In this document: positions 34,315 through 41,567 of the stretch, piece after piece
Layout: the number at the start of each line of letters is the position of its first letter
Numbering within the stretch: position 1 is the first letter of the stretch
From: Paracoccus sp. MKU1
GTDB taxonomy: Bacteria > Pseudomonadota > Alphaproteobacteria > Rhodobacterales > Rhodobacteraceae
Length of the DNA: 41,567 bases
NCBI RefSeq assembly: GCF_001447385.1
Contig: NZ_LLWQ01000187.1
Location: 1-41,567 of the forward strand
Direction: 5' to 3'
Program-made: the position numbers and the translations under genes
The notes under the pieces: model-generated
Seen by the model: the letters and a program-made list of their open reading frames with translations, nothing else
What the model was told of the DNA's origin: nothing
The model's database searches: none

Positions 34315-35163
34315 TCAGGGCAGCGTGACTGCCACGTTGTCGATCAGCCGCACCCCGTCCAGCCAGGCGGCGACCAGCAGCCGCGCCGGCCGGCCCGGCT
34401 GGGTCTCGCCCAGCGTCTCGCCGTCACGCAGCTCCAGATATTCGACCGGCCCCACGCCCGCCGCCTCCAGCCCCGCCTGCGCCGCTGCCAGTACAGCGGC
34501 AGCCGGTTCGCCCGCCTCGATCCGGCGCACAGTCTCGAACAGCGCCCGCGGCAGGGCAGCGGCGCGAGCGCGGCCCTCGGCCGTCAGCCGCTGGTTGCGG
34601 GAGGACAACGCCAGCCCATCCCCGGCCCGCACGCAGGGACAGGGCACGATCTCGATCGGCAGTTTCAGGTCCTGCGCCAGCCGGCGGACCAGTTGCAGCT
34701 GCTGCCAGTCCTTCTCGCCGAAAAACGCCCGGTCGGCCTGGGTCATGTTGAACAGCAGCGTCACCACCGTGGCCACGCCGTCGAAATGGCCCGGCCGATG
34801 CGCCCCTTCCAGCGGGGCAGTCACGCCCGAGACCGAGATCACCGTGGCATGGTCCGGCGGATAGACCTCGTCGCCATCGGGCACGAACAGCGCATCGACC
34901 CCCAAGGGGCCCAGCAGCGCCGCATCGGCATGTTCGGTGCGGGGGTAGCGGGCGAAATCCTCGGCATTGTTGAACTGGCGAGGGTTGACGAACAGGGTCA
35001 CGATCACCCGGTCGCAGCTGGCGCGCGCCGCGCGGACCAGGCTCAGATGCCCCTCGTGCAGCGCGCCCATGGTCGGCACCACGCCGATGGTTTCGCCCCG
35101 CGATTTCCAGTCGCGCACCCGCGCGCGCAGCTCGGCCAGCGGCCGGACGATCGGCGTGCTCAT
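34315..35163 (-). CDS. panC: Pantothenate synthetase
   Basis: A 282-aa enzyme that joins pantoate and beta-alanine using ATP in coenzyme A synthesis. It has the nucleotide-binding [19 protein letters not shown] motif (about 29-47), [16 protein letters not shown] (about 54-69), [19 protein letters not shown] (about 148-166) and [10 protein letters not shown] (about 184-193). The length is typical. Its ATG overlaps the panB stop by 4 bp (ATGA), so the two form one translationally coupled operon. It is convergent with the histidine kinase gene, with 42 bp between. Confidence 0.96.
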   Translation of the reverse strand: MSTPIVRPLAELRARVRDWKSRGETIGVVPTMGALHEGHLSLVRAARASCDRVIVTLFVNPRQFNNAEDFARYPRTEHADAALLGPLGVDALFVPDGDEVYPPDHATVISVSGVTAPLEGAHRPGHFDGVATVVTLLFNMTQADRAFFGEKDWQQLQLVRRLAQDLKLPIEIVPCPCVRAGDGLALSSRNQRLTAEGRARAAALPRALFETVRRIEAGEPAAAVLAAAQAGLEAAGVGPVEYLELRDGETLGETQPGRPARLLVAAWLDGVRLIDNVAVTLP

Positions 35164-35990
35164 GCAGGCTTGCCCTCGCCAAAGGCGTGTTCGGGACCGG
35201 GGAAGCGGCGGGCGCGCACTTCGGCGGCATAGGCCGCGATGGCGGCATCGGCATCCTGTCCCAGCTCGGCGTAGCGTTTGACGAATTTCGGCTGAAACTC
35301 CGAGAACAGCCCCAGCATGTCGTCGACCACCAGCACCTGCCCGTCGCAATCGAGCCCGGCGCCGATGCCGATGGTCGGCACCGCGATCTCTTGCGTGATG
35401 CGCCGTCCCAGCGCCCCGGGCAGCTTTTCCAGCACCACGGCAAAGGCGCCGGCATCGGCCAGGGCCGCGGCATCGCCGGCGATGCGGTCGGCCTCGTGCT
35501 GGCCGCGGCCCTGCACCTTGTAGCCGCCCAGCGTGTTCACCGATTGCGGCGTCAGCCCGACATGGCCCATCACCGGGATGCCGCGCGCGACCAGGAAGGC
35601 CACGGTCTCGGCCATGTGGCGCCCGCCTTCCAGCTTGACCGCCTGGCAGCCGGTCTCGGCCATCAGCCGCGCGGCATTGCGGAACGCCAGCTCGCGCCCC
35701 TCCTCATAGCTGCCGAAGGGCATGTCCACCACCATGCAGGCCCGCGCGCAGCCCCGCGCCACCGCCTTGCCGTGCAGGATCATCATTTCCATGGTGACGC
35801 CGAGGGTCGAGGGCAAGCCGTGCAGCACCATGCCCAGGCTGTCGCCAACCAGCACGATGTCGCAATGCGCATCGACCAGCCGGGCCATGGGCGTGGTATA
35901 GGCGGTCAGGCAGACCACGGGTTCGCCGCCCTTGCGGGCGCGGATGTCACCGGGGCCAAGCTGGCCCTTGCGATCAGGGGTCGCGCTCAT
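35160..35990 (-). CDS. panB: Ketopantoate hydroxymethyltransferase
   Basis: A 276-aa TIM-barrel enzyme that transfers a hydroxymethyl group to 2-oxoisovalerate, the first committed step to pantothenate. Motifs: [31 protein letters not shown] (about residues 28-58, with the metal-binding D), [39 protein letters not shown] and [23 protein letters not shown]. The ATG at 35990 has GGAGGAAG upstream. It leads the panBC operon and is divergent from argC across a 445-bp spacer with an AT-rich segment. Confidence 0.96.
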   Translation of the reverse strand: MSATPDRKGQLGPGDIRARKGGEPVVCLTAYTTPMARLVDAHCDIVLVGDSLGMVLHGLPSTLGVTMEMMILHGKAVARGCARACMVVDMPFGSYEEGRELAFRNAARLMAETGCQAVKLEGGRHMAETVAFLVARGIPVMGHVGLTPQSVNTLGGYKVQGRGQHEADRIAGDAAALADAGAFAVVLEKLPGALGRRITQEIAVPTIGIGAGLDCDGQVLVVDDMLGLFSEFQPKFVKRYAELGQDADAAIAAYAAEVRARRFPGPEHAFGEGKPA

Positions 35991-36435
35991 CACTTCCTCC
36001 GTTTTCCAGGGCCTTGGCGGCCGATGCCCGAATATTGGATTCGCGTCGCCATGTCTCGCAATAAAATGATGCAGATGCAGCATTCTCGCGCATGAAAAGA
36101 AGCCGCCCGGCGACGACGGTCGGCAGAGATCGAATTTTACATATAAAATGCAATGAATTAATAAAAACACCTCCCCCAAGGCTGCCCCCGCCGGCAAGGC
36201 CATGGCTGCATCCCCTCCACGACCGGCGGCTTCTTCGTTGTCCAAATACCCCTGCGACTGCGCCACCGGCGTCAGGGCCGCCTGCATGGGTTCTGCCGGC
36301 CCGATCCACCCCGATCGGCATCGGGGCTGGCGGCTTGACATGCCGGGGGTCGGGGCCTAGTGCCGGTTTCGGCTCTGGAAACGGGGTCGACCAACCAGCG
36401 CCGCGCCGATGCGGCCAGTTCCTCGGGATCGAGAC
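35991..36435. other. panB-argC divergent spacer
   Basis: This 445-bp gap has no supported gene. An AT-rich segment at about 36133-36172 is likely to hold the panB promoter (minus strand TAAAAT-like hexamers). A CCAAATA motif is at 36241-36247, like those near 26927 and 34260. A perfect 7-bp stem CCCCGAT/ATCGGGG lies at 36309-36326. Confidence 0.5.
36335..36363 (+). promoter_or_regulatory. Candidate argC promoter
   Basis: TTGACA (36335-36340) is a consensus -35 hexamer; 17 bp later is TAGTGC (36358-36363), a weak -10. Transcription would begin near 36370, giving a leader of about 65 nt. Confidence 0.4.
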
Positions 36436-37464
36436 ATGACGCTGAACGCTGCCATCCTTGGAGCCTCGGGTTACACGGGTGCGGAACTGGTCCGCATCCT
36501 GGCCACCCATCCCCGGATCGAGATCGCCGCGCTTTCCGCCGACCGCAAGGCGGGGCAGGGCTATGACGAGGTCTTCCCGCATCTGCGACACCTGAAGCTG
36601 CCGGCCCTGGTCAGGATGGAGGAGATCGACTTCGGCGCCATCGACCTGGTGTTCTGCGCGCTGCCGCATGGCCTCAGCCAGCCGCTGGTCGGGCAATTGC
36701 CGCGCGATGTGAAGATCGTCGATCTGGGCGCGGATTTTCGGCTGCGCGATCCGGCGGATTACAAGAAATGGTATGGGCTCGACCATGCCGCGCCCGAGAT
36801 CCAGCCCCAGGCGGTCTATGGCCTGACCGAATTCTACCGCGACCAGATCCGCGAGGCGCGGCTGGTCGCCGGCACCGGCTGCAACGCCGCCACCGTGCAA
36901 TTCGCGCTGCGGCCGCTGATCGGATCAGAGCTGATCGACCTCGACGACATCATCTGCGACCTCAAGAACGGTGTGTCCGGGGCAGGGCGCTCGATCAAGG
37001 AGAACATGCTGTTCGCCGAGCGGTCCGAGGATGTGGCGGGCTATTCCCAGGGCGGCAAGCACCGCCACCTGGGCGAGTTCGACCAGGAATTCTCGACGCT
37101 GGCCGGGCGCGAGGTGCGCATCCAGTTCACTCCGCATCTGGTGCCGGTGAATCGCGGCATCCTGGCGTCCTGCTATCTCAAGGGCGAGCCGCAGGCGGTG
37201 CATGCCGCCCTGGCTGAAGCCTATGCCGACGAGCCCTTCATCGTGGTGCTGCCCTATGGCCAATTGCCGGCGATGGCGCATGTGCAGGGCTCGAACTTCT
37301 GCCATATCGGCGTGACCGGCGACCGGATCTCGGGGCGCGCGCTGGTCGTCTCGACGCTGGACAACCTGTGCAAGGGCTCCTCGGGGCAGGCGGTGCAGAA
37401 CGCCAACCTGATGCTGGGCCTGCCGGAAACCGAAGGGCTGATGCTGGCGCCGATCTTTCCCTGA
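36436..37464 (+). CDS. argC: N-acetyl-gamma-glutamyl-phosphate reductase
   Basis: A 342-aa NADPH-dependent enzyme of arginine synthesis. The N-terminal Rossmann motif is [17 protein letters not shown] (about 5-21); the catalytic cysteine is C149 in [32 protein letters not shown] and [17 protein letters not shown] follow. The length is that of long-form (type 1) ArgC. The ATG at 36436 is preferred because [12 protein letters not shown] is the family beginning; an in-frame ATG at 36409 lacks a good site. It stands alone, without other arg genes. Confidence 0.95.
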   Translation: MTLNAAILGASGYTGAELVRILATHPRIEIAALSADRKAGQGYDEVFPHLRHLKLPALVRMEEIDFGAIDLVFCALPHGLSQPLVGQLPRDVKIVDLGADFRLRDPADYKKWYGLDHAAPEIQPQAVYGLTEFYRDQIREARLVAGTGCNAATVQFALRPLIGSELIDLDDIICDLKNGVSGAGRSIKENMLFAERSEDVAGYSQGGKHRHLGEFDQEFSTLAGREVRIQFTPHLVPVNRGILASCYLKGEPQAVHAALAEAYADEPFIVVLPYGQLPAMAHVQGSNFCHIGVTGDRISGRALVVSTLDNLCKGSSGQAVQNANLMLGLPETEGLMLAPIFP

Positions 37465-37587
37465 CGGCTGCCGCCAGGCGGCCCTTCGTCCACGATCCTC
37501 AAGGGCGGCGCGCGGAACCGGAGGGCGGGCCCGCGCGTCTTGTCCAATATGAGCGGCGTCTTGCCGCTTCAAAGGAGGACATACGAG

Positions 37588-37755
37588 ATGCGTAGCCTGA
37601 TTGCGACAACCGTTTCCGCGATGGTGCTTCTGCTTGCCGGTTGCGGCGACAACCCCACCGAACGCGCTGCGACCGGCGGTCTGGGCGGAGCGGTGATCGC
37701 CGGTCCGGCGGGTGCCGTGGTGGGCGGGACCATCGGAGCCGCGACCGCGGACTGA
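37588..37755 (+). CDS. Small glycine-zipper lipoprotein
   Basis: A 55-aa protein with a lipoprotein signal peptide (MRSLIATTVSAMVLLLAGC, lipobox LLAGC, lipidated C19) and a short mature part of glycine-zipper type (GGLGGAVIAGPAGAVVGGTIGAAT). A strong AAAGGAGG lies 9 bp before the ATG at 37588. Proteins of this sort are often envelope-stress or osmotically induced outer-membrane lipoproteins; no precise role is known. It is convergent with efp. Confidence 0.82.
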   Translation: MRSLIATTVSAMVLLLAGCGDNPTERAATGGLGGAVIAGPAGAVVGGTIGAATAD

Positions 37756-37843
37756 TCCGCACGATTCCGCCGTTCCGCGGATCGTGCCGCATGACGAGAC
37801 AAGGGCAGGGCGCGAGGACGCCCATGCCCGAGAGCTTCAGCAA

Positions 37844-38410
37844 TCAGCCCTTGGCGCGCTCGACATAGGTCAGGTCGGCGGTGTTGATGATGACCTTGGT
37901 ACCGACGCCGATATGCGGCGGCACCATGATGCGCACGCCGTTATGCGCCATCGCCGGCTTGTAGCTCGACGAGGCGGTCTGGCCCTTGACCACCGGCTCG
38001 GTCTCGACCACCTCGACCGTCACCTTCTGCGGCAGTTCGATGGCGATGGCGACGCCGTTATGGACTTGCAGGAAAACGCTGATGCCGTCCTCGAGGAAGA
38101 CCTTGTCGTCGCCGACCACGTCGGGCGAGACCACGACCTGCTCATAGCTTTCCGGCTCCATGAAGTGGAAGCCTTCGCCGTCCTCGTAGAGGAAGTTATA
38201 GGCGCGTTCGTCCACATGGGCACGCTCGACCTGTTCGGTGGTCTTCCAGCGTTCCGAGACCTTGTTGCCGTCCGAGATGCGGCGCAGATCGACCTGCGTC
38301 GTCGGCGTGCCCTTGCCCGGGTGGAAGTTGGTCGCCGTCAGGACGACATGGAGCTTGCCGTCGATCTCGACGACATTGCCTTTGCGAAGGCTGGAGGCGA
38401 TGACTTTCAA
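37844..38410 (-). CDS. efp: Translation elongation factor P
   Basis: A 188-aa three-domain protein that relieves ribosome stalling at proline runs. The modification loop has K33 in [13 protein letters not shown], the site that receives (R)-beta-lysine in bacteria with EpmA and EpmB. Domain II/III features include YLYEDG-like [34 protein letters not shown] and [25 protein letters not shown]. The family begins [12 protein letters not shown], which here requires a TTG start at 38410, supported by AAGGGA 8 bp upstream; the longer open frame overlaps epmA. It is divergent from epmA. Confidence 0.95.
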   Translation of the reverse strand: MKVIASSLRKGNVVEIDGKLHVVLTATNFHPGKGTPTTQVDLRRISDGNKVSERWKTTEQVERAHVDERAYNFLYEDGEGFHFMEPESYEQVVVSPDVVGDDKVFLEDGISVFLQVHNGVAIAIELPQKVTVEVVETEPVVKGQTASSSYKPAMAHNGVRIMVPPHIGVGTKVIINTADLTYVERAKG

Positions 38411-38545
38411 GGCGGTTTCCCTTGCCTGCTTTTCAATTTCCGGAAGGCCGGATACGAAGTCCGGCGAAGATGACACCCCATAGCGTTTTTCGCAGCCTTG
38501 CGCCAGCCGCAAGCGGAAAACGACACAGATGCAGGAGTTGCGCGC

Positions 38546-39592
38546 ATGAGATCCGCCTCCGAAAGCCCCTGGTGGGACCGCGACCGCCACGCCGGCCGCC
38601 GGCCGCTGCTGCTGGCGAGGGGCCGCATCCAGGCCGCGATCCGCGACTGGCTCGGGGCACAGGGCTTCATCGAGGTCGATCCCCTGGCTCTGGCCGTCAG
38701 CCCGGGGAACGAGGCGCATCTGCATGCCTTTGCCACCAGCCGGATCGGCAATGACGGGCTGGCGCGGCCGATGTATCTGCATACCAGCCCGGAATTCGCC
38801 ATGAAGAAGCTGCTGGCGGCGGGTGAGGAGCGCATCTTCGCCTTCAGCCATGTCTGGCGCAACCGCGAGCGCGGCGCGCTGCACAGCCCCGAATTCTGCA
38901 TGCTGGAATGGTATCGCGCTGGCGATGATTATCGTGTTCTTTTCGATGATTGCGGTCAATATCTAAGGCATGCTGCCGAGGCCGCCGGCGCCGAGGTTCT
39001 GCGCTTTCGCGGCGCCGAATGCGACCCCTATGCCGCGCCCGAGGTGATGAGCATGGCCGAGGCGTTCCGCGAATTTGCCGGCATCGATCTGCTGGCGACC
39101 TGCGACGGGGCCGAGACCGATGCGGCCGCCTTGCGCGCCCAAGCCGAGGGACAGGGGGTCCGGCTAGCCCCCGACGACGGCTGGTCCGACATCCTGTCGC
39201 GCGTGCTGGTTGAAAAGGTCGAGCCGCATCTGGGCCATGGCCGGCCGCTGATCCTCGATCGCTATCCCGCCGCCGAGGCCGCGCTGGCCCGCCGAGCCGC
39301 GGATGAGCCGCGCGAGGCCGAGCGGTTCGAGCTTTACGCCTGCGGCGTCGAGCTGGCCAACGGTTTCGGCGAACTGACCGACCCGGTCGAGCAGCGCCGC
39401 CGCTTCGAGCTGGAGATGGAAGAGAAGGCCCGAATCTATGGCGAGCGTTACCCGCTGGACGAGGATTTCCTGGCCGCTCTGGCGTTCATGCCGCCGGCCT
39501 CGGGCTGTGCGCTGGGGTTCGACCGGCTGGTGATGCTGGCCACCGGCGCCCCGCGAATCGACGAGGTGATCTGGACGCCGCTTGCGGAATGA
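38546..39592 (+). CDS. epmA: EF-P lysyltransferase (class II lysyl-tRNA synthetase paralogue)
   Basis: A 348-aa truncated lysyl-tRNA synthetase-like enzyme that attaches beta-lysine to EF-P. It lacks the N-terminal anticodon-binding domain. Motif 2 is [27 protein letters not shown] (about 112-138), and motif 3 is [15 protein letters not shown] (about 321-335), with [12 protein letters not shown] between. Length fits EpmA (about 325-350). GCAGGAG lies 8 bp before the ATG at 38546. It is divergent from efp with 135 bp between, so the enzyme and its substrate are adjacent; epmB is about 10 kb to the left. Confidence 0.95.
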   Translation: MRSASESPWWDRDRHAGRRPLLLARGRIQAAIRDWLGAQGFIEVDPLALAVSPGNEAHLHAFATSRIGNDGLARPMYLHTSPEFAMKKLLAAGEERIFAFSHVWRNRERGALHSPEFCMLEWYRAGDDYRVLFDDCGQYLRHAAEAAGAEVLRFRGAECDPYAAPEVMSMAEAFREFAGIDLLATCDGAETDAAALRAQAEGQGVRLAPDDGWSDILSRVLVEKVEPHLGHGRPLILDRYPAAEAALARRAADEPREAERFELYACGVELANGFGELTDPVEQRRRFELEMEEKARIYGERYPLDEDFLAALAFMPPASGCALGFDRLVMLATGAPRIDEVIWTPLAE

Positions 39593-39739
39593 CCTGAAAA
39601 TCAATCGGCAGTCCCGCCTATCTCATGTCGTTTATGGGTTTCCCCCAAAGGCGGCCTCTCGCCGGCCCGGAAATTCCGGCTTCCGGCCCTGGGAATCGGG
39701 CGCTAGGCTGGGCCAAAACGCTCGACCGAGGGGACAGGA

Positions 39740-41014
39740 ATGCGGTTTTCATTGCGAGTTTCAGCGACGCTCACGGCCATGGCCCTGCTGCTTGGCGGCT
39801 GCGCCGGCAATTATCCCGGCACCGGGGTGCCGCAGCAGAGCCAGGAGATCAAATGGGGCCGCAACCAGAACCCACCCCCTGCCAAGGTGGCCGGGCTGAA
39901 CAGCTGGGTCCAGGGCTTCAAGGCCAGCGCCCGCGGGCAGGGGATCAGCGACAGCACGCTGGATTTCGCCTTCCGCGACGTGATCTATAATCCCGAGGTC
40001 ATCCGCCGCTCGCAAAGCCAGGCCGAGTTCAAGAAGTCCGTCTGGGAATATCTGGAGAACGCGGTCTCGGAAAAGCGCCAGACCAACGGCCGGGCGGCGC
40101 TGGCGCAATATGGCGGCGTGCTGAGCCGCATCGAGGCGACCTATGGCGTGGACAAGGAAGTCGTCGCCGCCGTCTGGGGCATGGAATCGACCTATGGCGA
40201 GCGGCGCGGCGACCTGCCGCTGATCGAAAGCCTGGCCACGCTCAGCTACGAGGGCTACCGGGGCGAGTTCTTCCGCAGCCAGTTGATGGCGGCGCTGCGC
40301 ATCCTGCAAGCCGGCGACATCGATCCGGGCCACATGACCGGCAGCTGGGCCGGCGCCATGGGCCACACCCAGTTCATTCCGACCACCTATCTCAGCTTCG
40401 CGGTCGATTTCACCGGCGACGGCCGACGAGACATCTGGTCGAACGATCCCTCCGACGCGCTGGCCTCGGCGGCGAACTACCTGGCGAAATCGGGCTGGCA
40501 GCGCGGCCTGCCGGCGGCGGTCGAGGTCACGCTGCCGCCCGGCTTCAACACCGCGCTGGCCGGCAAGGGCAAGCGGCGCAGCGTCGCGGAATGGCAGTCG
40601 CTGGGCGTGCGCCAGGCCAACCAGCGGCCCCTGCCGCCCGCCGGCACCTCGACCGAGCTGATCCTGCCCGGCGGTTCCTCGGGCGCGGCCTTCCTGATCA
40701 CCCGCAACTTCCACGCCATCCTGCGCTACAACAATGCCGACAGCTATGCGCTGGCGGTCTCGCATCTGGCGGATCGGTTGAAGGGCTATCCGGGCCTCGC
40801 CAATCCTTGGCCGGCCGACCATCCCGGCCTGCGCATCGAACAGCGAAAGGAGATGCAGCGCCTGCTGACCGCGCGCGGCTTCGACACCCAGGGCGTCGAT
40901 GGCAATGTCGGCTCGAACACGATCAGTGCCATCAGGGCCTATCAAGCCTCGCGCGGGCTGCCCGTGACCGGCGAGCCCTCGGCGGCGCTGCTCGAGCAAT
41001 TGCGTCGCGGCTGA
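39740..41014 (+). CDS. MltB-family lytic murein transglycosylase lipoprotein with C-terminal peptidoglycan-binding domain
   Basis: A 424-aa protein. It has a lipoprotein signal peptide (lipobox LLGGC, lipidated C21). The SLT_2/MltB catalytic domain spans about 50-345, with the catalytic glutamate probably E149 in AAVWGMESTYGERRG and MGHTQFIPTTYL (about 211-222). A PG_binding_1 domain follows at about 365-423 (EMQRLLTARGFDTQGVDGNVGSNTISAIRAYQ). It cleaves peptidoglycan glycan strands with formation of 1,6-anhydromuramic ends, at the outer membrane facing the periplasm. AGGGGACAGG precedes the ATG. No neighbouring cell-wall genes are present. Confidence 0.93.
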   Translation: MRFSLRVSATLTAMALLLGGCAGNYPGTGVPQQSQEIKWGRNQNPPPAKVAGLNSWVQGFKASARGQGISDSTLDFAFRDVIYNPEVIRRSQSQAEFKKSVWEYLENAVSEKRQTNGRAALAQYGGVLSRIEATYGVDKEVVAAVWGMESTYGERRGDLPLIESLATLSYEGYRGEFFRSQLMAALRILQAGDIDPGHMTGSWAGAMGHTQFIPTTYLSFAVDFTGDGRRDIWSNDPSDALASAANYLAKSGWQRGLPAAVEVTLPPGFNTALAGKGKRRSVAEWQSLGVRQANQRPLPPAGTSTELILPGGSSGAAFLITRNFHAILRYNNADSYALAVSHLADRLKGYPGLANPWPADHPGLRIEQRKEMQRLLTARGFDTQGVDGNVGSNTISAIRAYQASRGLPVTGEPSAALLEQLRRG

Positions 41015-41050
41015 TGGGGATCGCGCCTGGCGCGGTGCTCTGAAGCGGAC

Positions 41051-41084
41051 GACCGGGCGAACGCCACCACGCGCTCGCCCGGTC
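41051..41084 (+). terminator. Hairpin after the transglycosylase gene
   Basis: GACCGGGCGA (41051-41060) and TCGCCCGGTC (41075-41084) are a perfect 10-bp stem with a 14-nt loop, 36 bp after the stop. The T tract is poor (CTGTCGG), so termination is probable but not certain. Confidence 0.55.
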
Positions 41085-41299
41085 CTGTCGGAGCAAAACC
41101 GGCACCGCTTACCACCACAACAAGCTACCGCCTACCGACCACGCCTGTCTGATCGATCACTTTACGGTTGTGAACCTGACATTTTCGGCAAGCAGGAGCT
41201 GTTCGCGCCATGTATCGCGGCCCAGATTGCGGCAAGACTGCTCGCCTAAGTATCTCAGTCCCGCCCAATTCGAAGATCAGCACACCCGCGCCCTGCCTA
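41085..41299. other. Spacer between the transglycosylase terminator and the IS element
   Basis: No gene is supported here. Short open frames on both strands lack family resemblance and ribosome sites. GC content is lower than in neighbouring genes. The 10-mer CGAAGATCAG at 41272 recurs at 41432 inside the insertion in the transposase gene. Confidence 0.4.
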
Positions 41300-41362
41300 G
41301 GCTCCAGACCCATTGCTTTCAGGCCTTTGGCGTGCTTCAGGCTCCGCAAGGAGAGCTGATCG

Positions 41363-41567
41363 ATGAGCAATCTTTTCTGGCTGAGCGAGGCGCATATGGA
41401 GCGGCTACGGCCCTTCTTTCCCAAGAGTATCCGAAGATCAGAAAACAGTCCGGGGGACTGTTTTCCTGAGGATGGGCAAGCCGCGCGTGGATGCCCGGCA
41501 TGTGCTGAGCGGGATAATCTTCGTCAATCGCAATGGCTTGCGGTGGTGTGACGCGCCGAAGGAATAC
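41363..41567 (+). pseudogene. IS5-family transposase, N-terminal part, disrupted by a palindromic insertion
   Basis: The frame from ATG 41363 gives MSNLFWLSEAHMERLRPFFPKS, the normal IS5/IS427 transposase start, preceded by AAGGAGAG. After AGT at 41428 the frame becomes unrelated. Normal protein resumes at 41472 in the +1 frame: MGKPRVDARHVLSG, then IIFVNRNGLRWCDAPKEY to the window edge. Deleting 43 nt (41429-41471) restores one continuous frame. The inserted segment contains a perfect 11-bp hairpin. This copy should not make functional transposase. The gene continues past the right edge. Confidence 0.85.
41441..41465. repeat. Perfect hairpin inside the transposase gene
   Basis: GAAAACAGTCC (41441-41451) and GGACTGTTTTC (41455-41465) pair fully over a GGG loop; TCAG and CTGA outside extend the stem with one bulge. 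It is the core of the ~43-nt insertion at 41429-41471, which is flanked by AT on both sides. It looks like a small palindromic repeat able to move or spread. Confidence 0.8.

Larger units (their letters stand above)
41300..41567 (+). mobile_element. IS5-family (IS427-like) element, left end, running off the window
   Basis: The transposase start at 41363 and its reading frame identify an IS5-family element. A likely left end is 41300 (GGCTCCAGACCC), directly after CTA within a CTAG site (41297-41300); IS427-group elements insert at TA in CTAG-like targets. The right end and target duplication are outside the window, so the exact boundary is inferred. Confidence 0.55.

Noticed and set aside
35160..36341. 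Longer panB with 117 extra N-terminal residues
   Set aside because: The family start and a strong GGAGGAAG site mark the ATG at 35990; the extra part crosses an AT-rich promoter-like spacer.
36092..36439. 115-codon plus-strand open frame in the panB-argC spacer
   Set aside because: No ribosome site, no family resemblance, proline/arginine-rich shadow composition, and it overlaps the argC start.
37844..38959. Extended N terminus of 183 residues for elongation factor P
   Set aside because: The extension overlaps epmA antisense and has no family match. The normal EF-P beginning occurs at the TTG at 38410 with a ribosome site.
41125..41424. Minus-strand 99-codon open frame near the right edge
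   Set aside because: It overlaps the IS transposase antisense, with no recognisable motif or ribosome site.

Overview
The window is GC-rich, densely coded DNA of alphaproteobacterial character, most likely Rhodobacterales and probably Paracoccus. That is an inference from the protein families, the strong GC bias at third codon positions, the many ATGA/GTGA stop-start overlaps and an IS5-family transposase at the right edge. It reads as chromosome- or chromid-type metabolic DNA rather than a phage or integrative island. No tRNA, rRNA, CRISPR array or phage gene was seen.

Region by region. (1) 1-7013: a creatinase cut by the left edge (-), a divergent LysR regulator, an NsrR-type Rrf2 repressor (-) divergent from a flavohaemoglobin (hmp) with a small membrane protein behind it, an MFS transporter, a GlxA/GbdR-type AraC regulator and a DUF2270 membrane protein. 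(2) 7085-21410: a complete inositol island. It runs LacI regulator, sugar-type ABC importer (binding protein, ATPase, permease), Gfo/Idh/MocA oxidoreductase, TIM-barrel protein, iolG, iolI, iolC-DUF2090 fusion, iolD, iolE, a 61-aa membrane protein and iolB. Together these import inositol and take it through inosose, diketo-deoxyinositol and deoxyglucuronate steps to the phosphorylated deoxygluconate; the fused DUF2090 domain may supply the aldolase step. No iolA or separate iolJ is present. (3) 21617-26876: a dppABCDF dipeptide importer ending in a strong terminator. (4) 26967-30706: epmB (EF-P lysine aminomutase, -), an Lrp/AsnC regulator (-) divergent from hpd plus a Rieske protein, and a convergent SRPBCC protein.

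(5) 30918-34272: a stand-alone RTX calcium-binding repeat protein (-) divergent from a PepSY protein, response regulator and histidine kinase operon. The spacer holds three copies of a TGTCAG-N5-TGTCAG-type direct repeat, one facing the RTX gene and two facing the operon. This looks like a self-contained, probably autoregulated signalling module and is the most novel-looking unit in the window. (6) 34315-39592: panBC (-), argC, a small lipoprotein, efp (-) and epmA. With epmB this gives the EF-P lysylation pathway in one neighbourhood. (7) 39740-41567: an MltB-type lytic transglycosylase, then the left end of an IS5-family element whose transposase is broken by a ~43-bp palindromic insertion.
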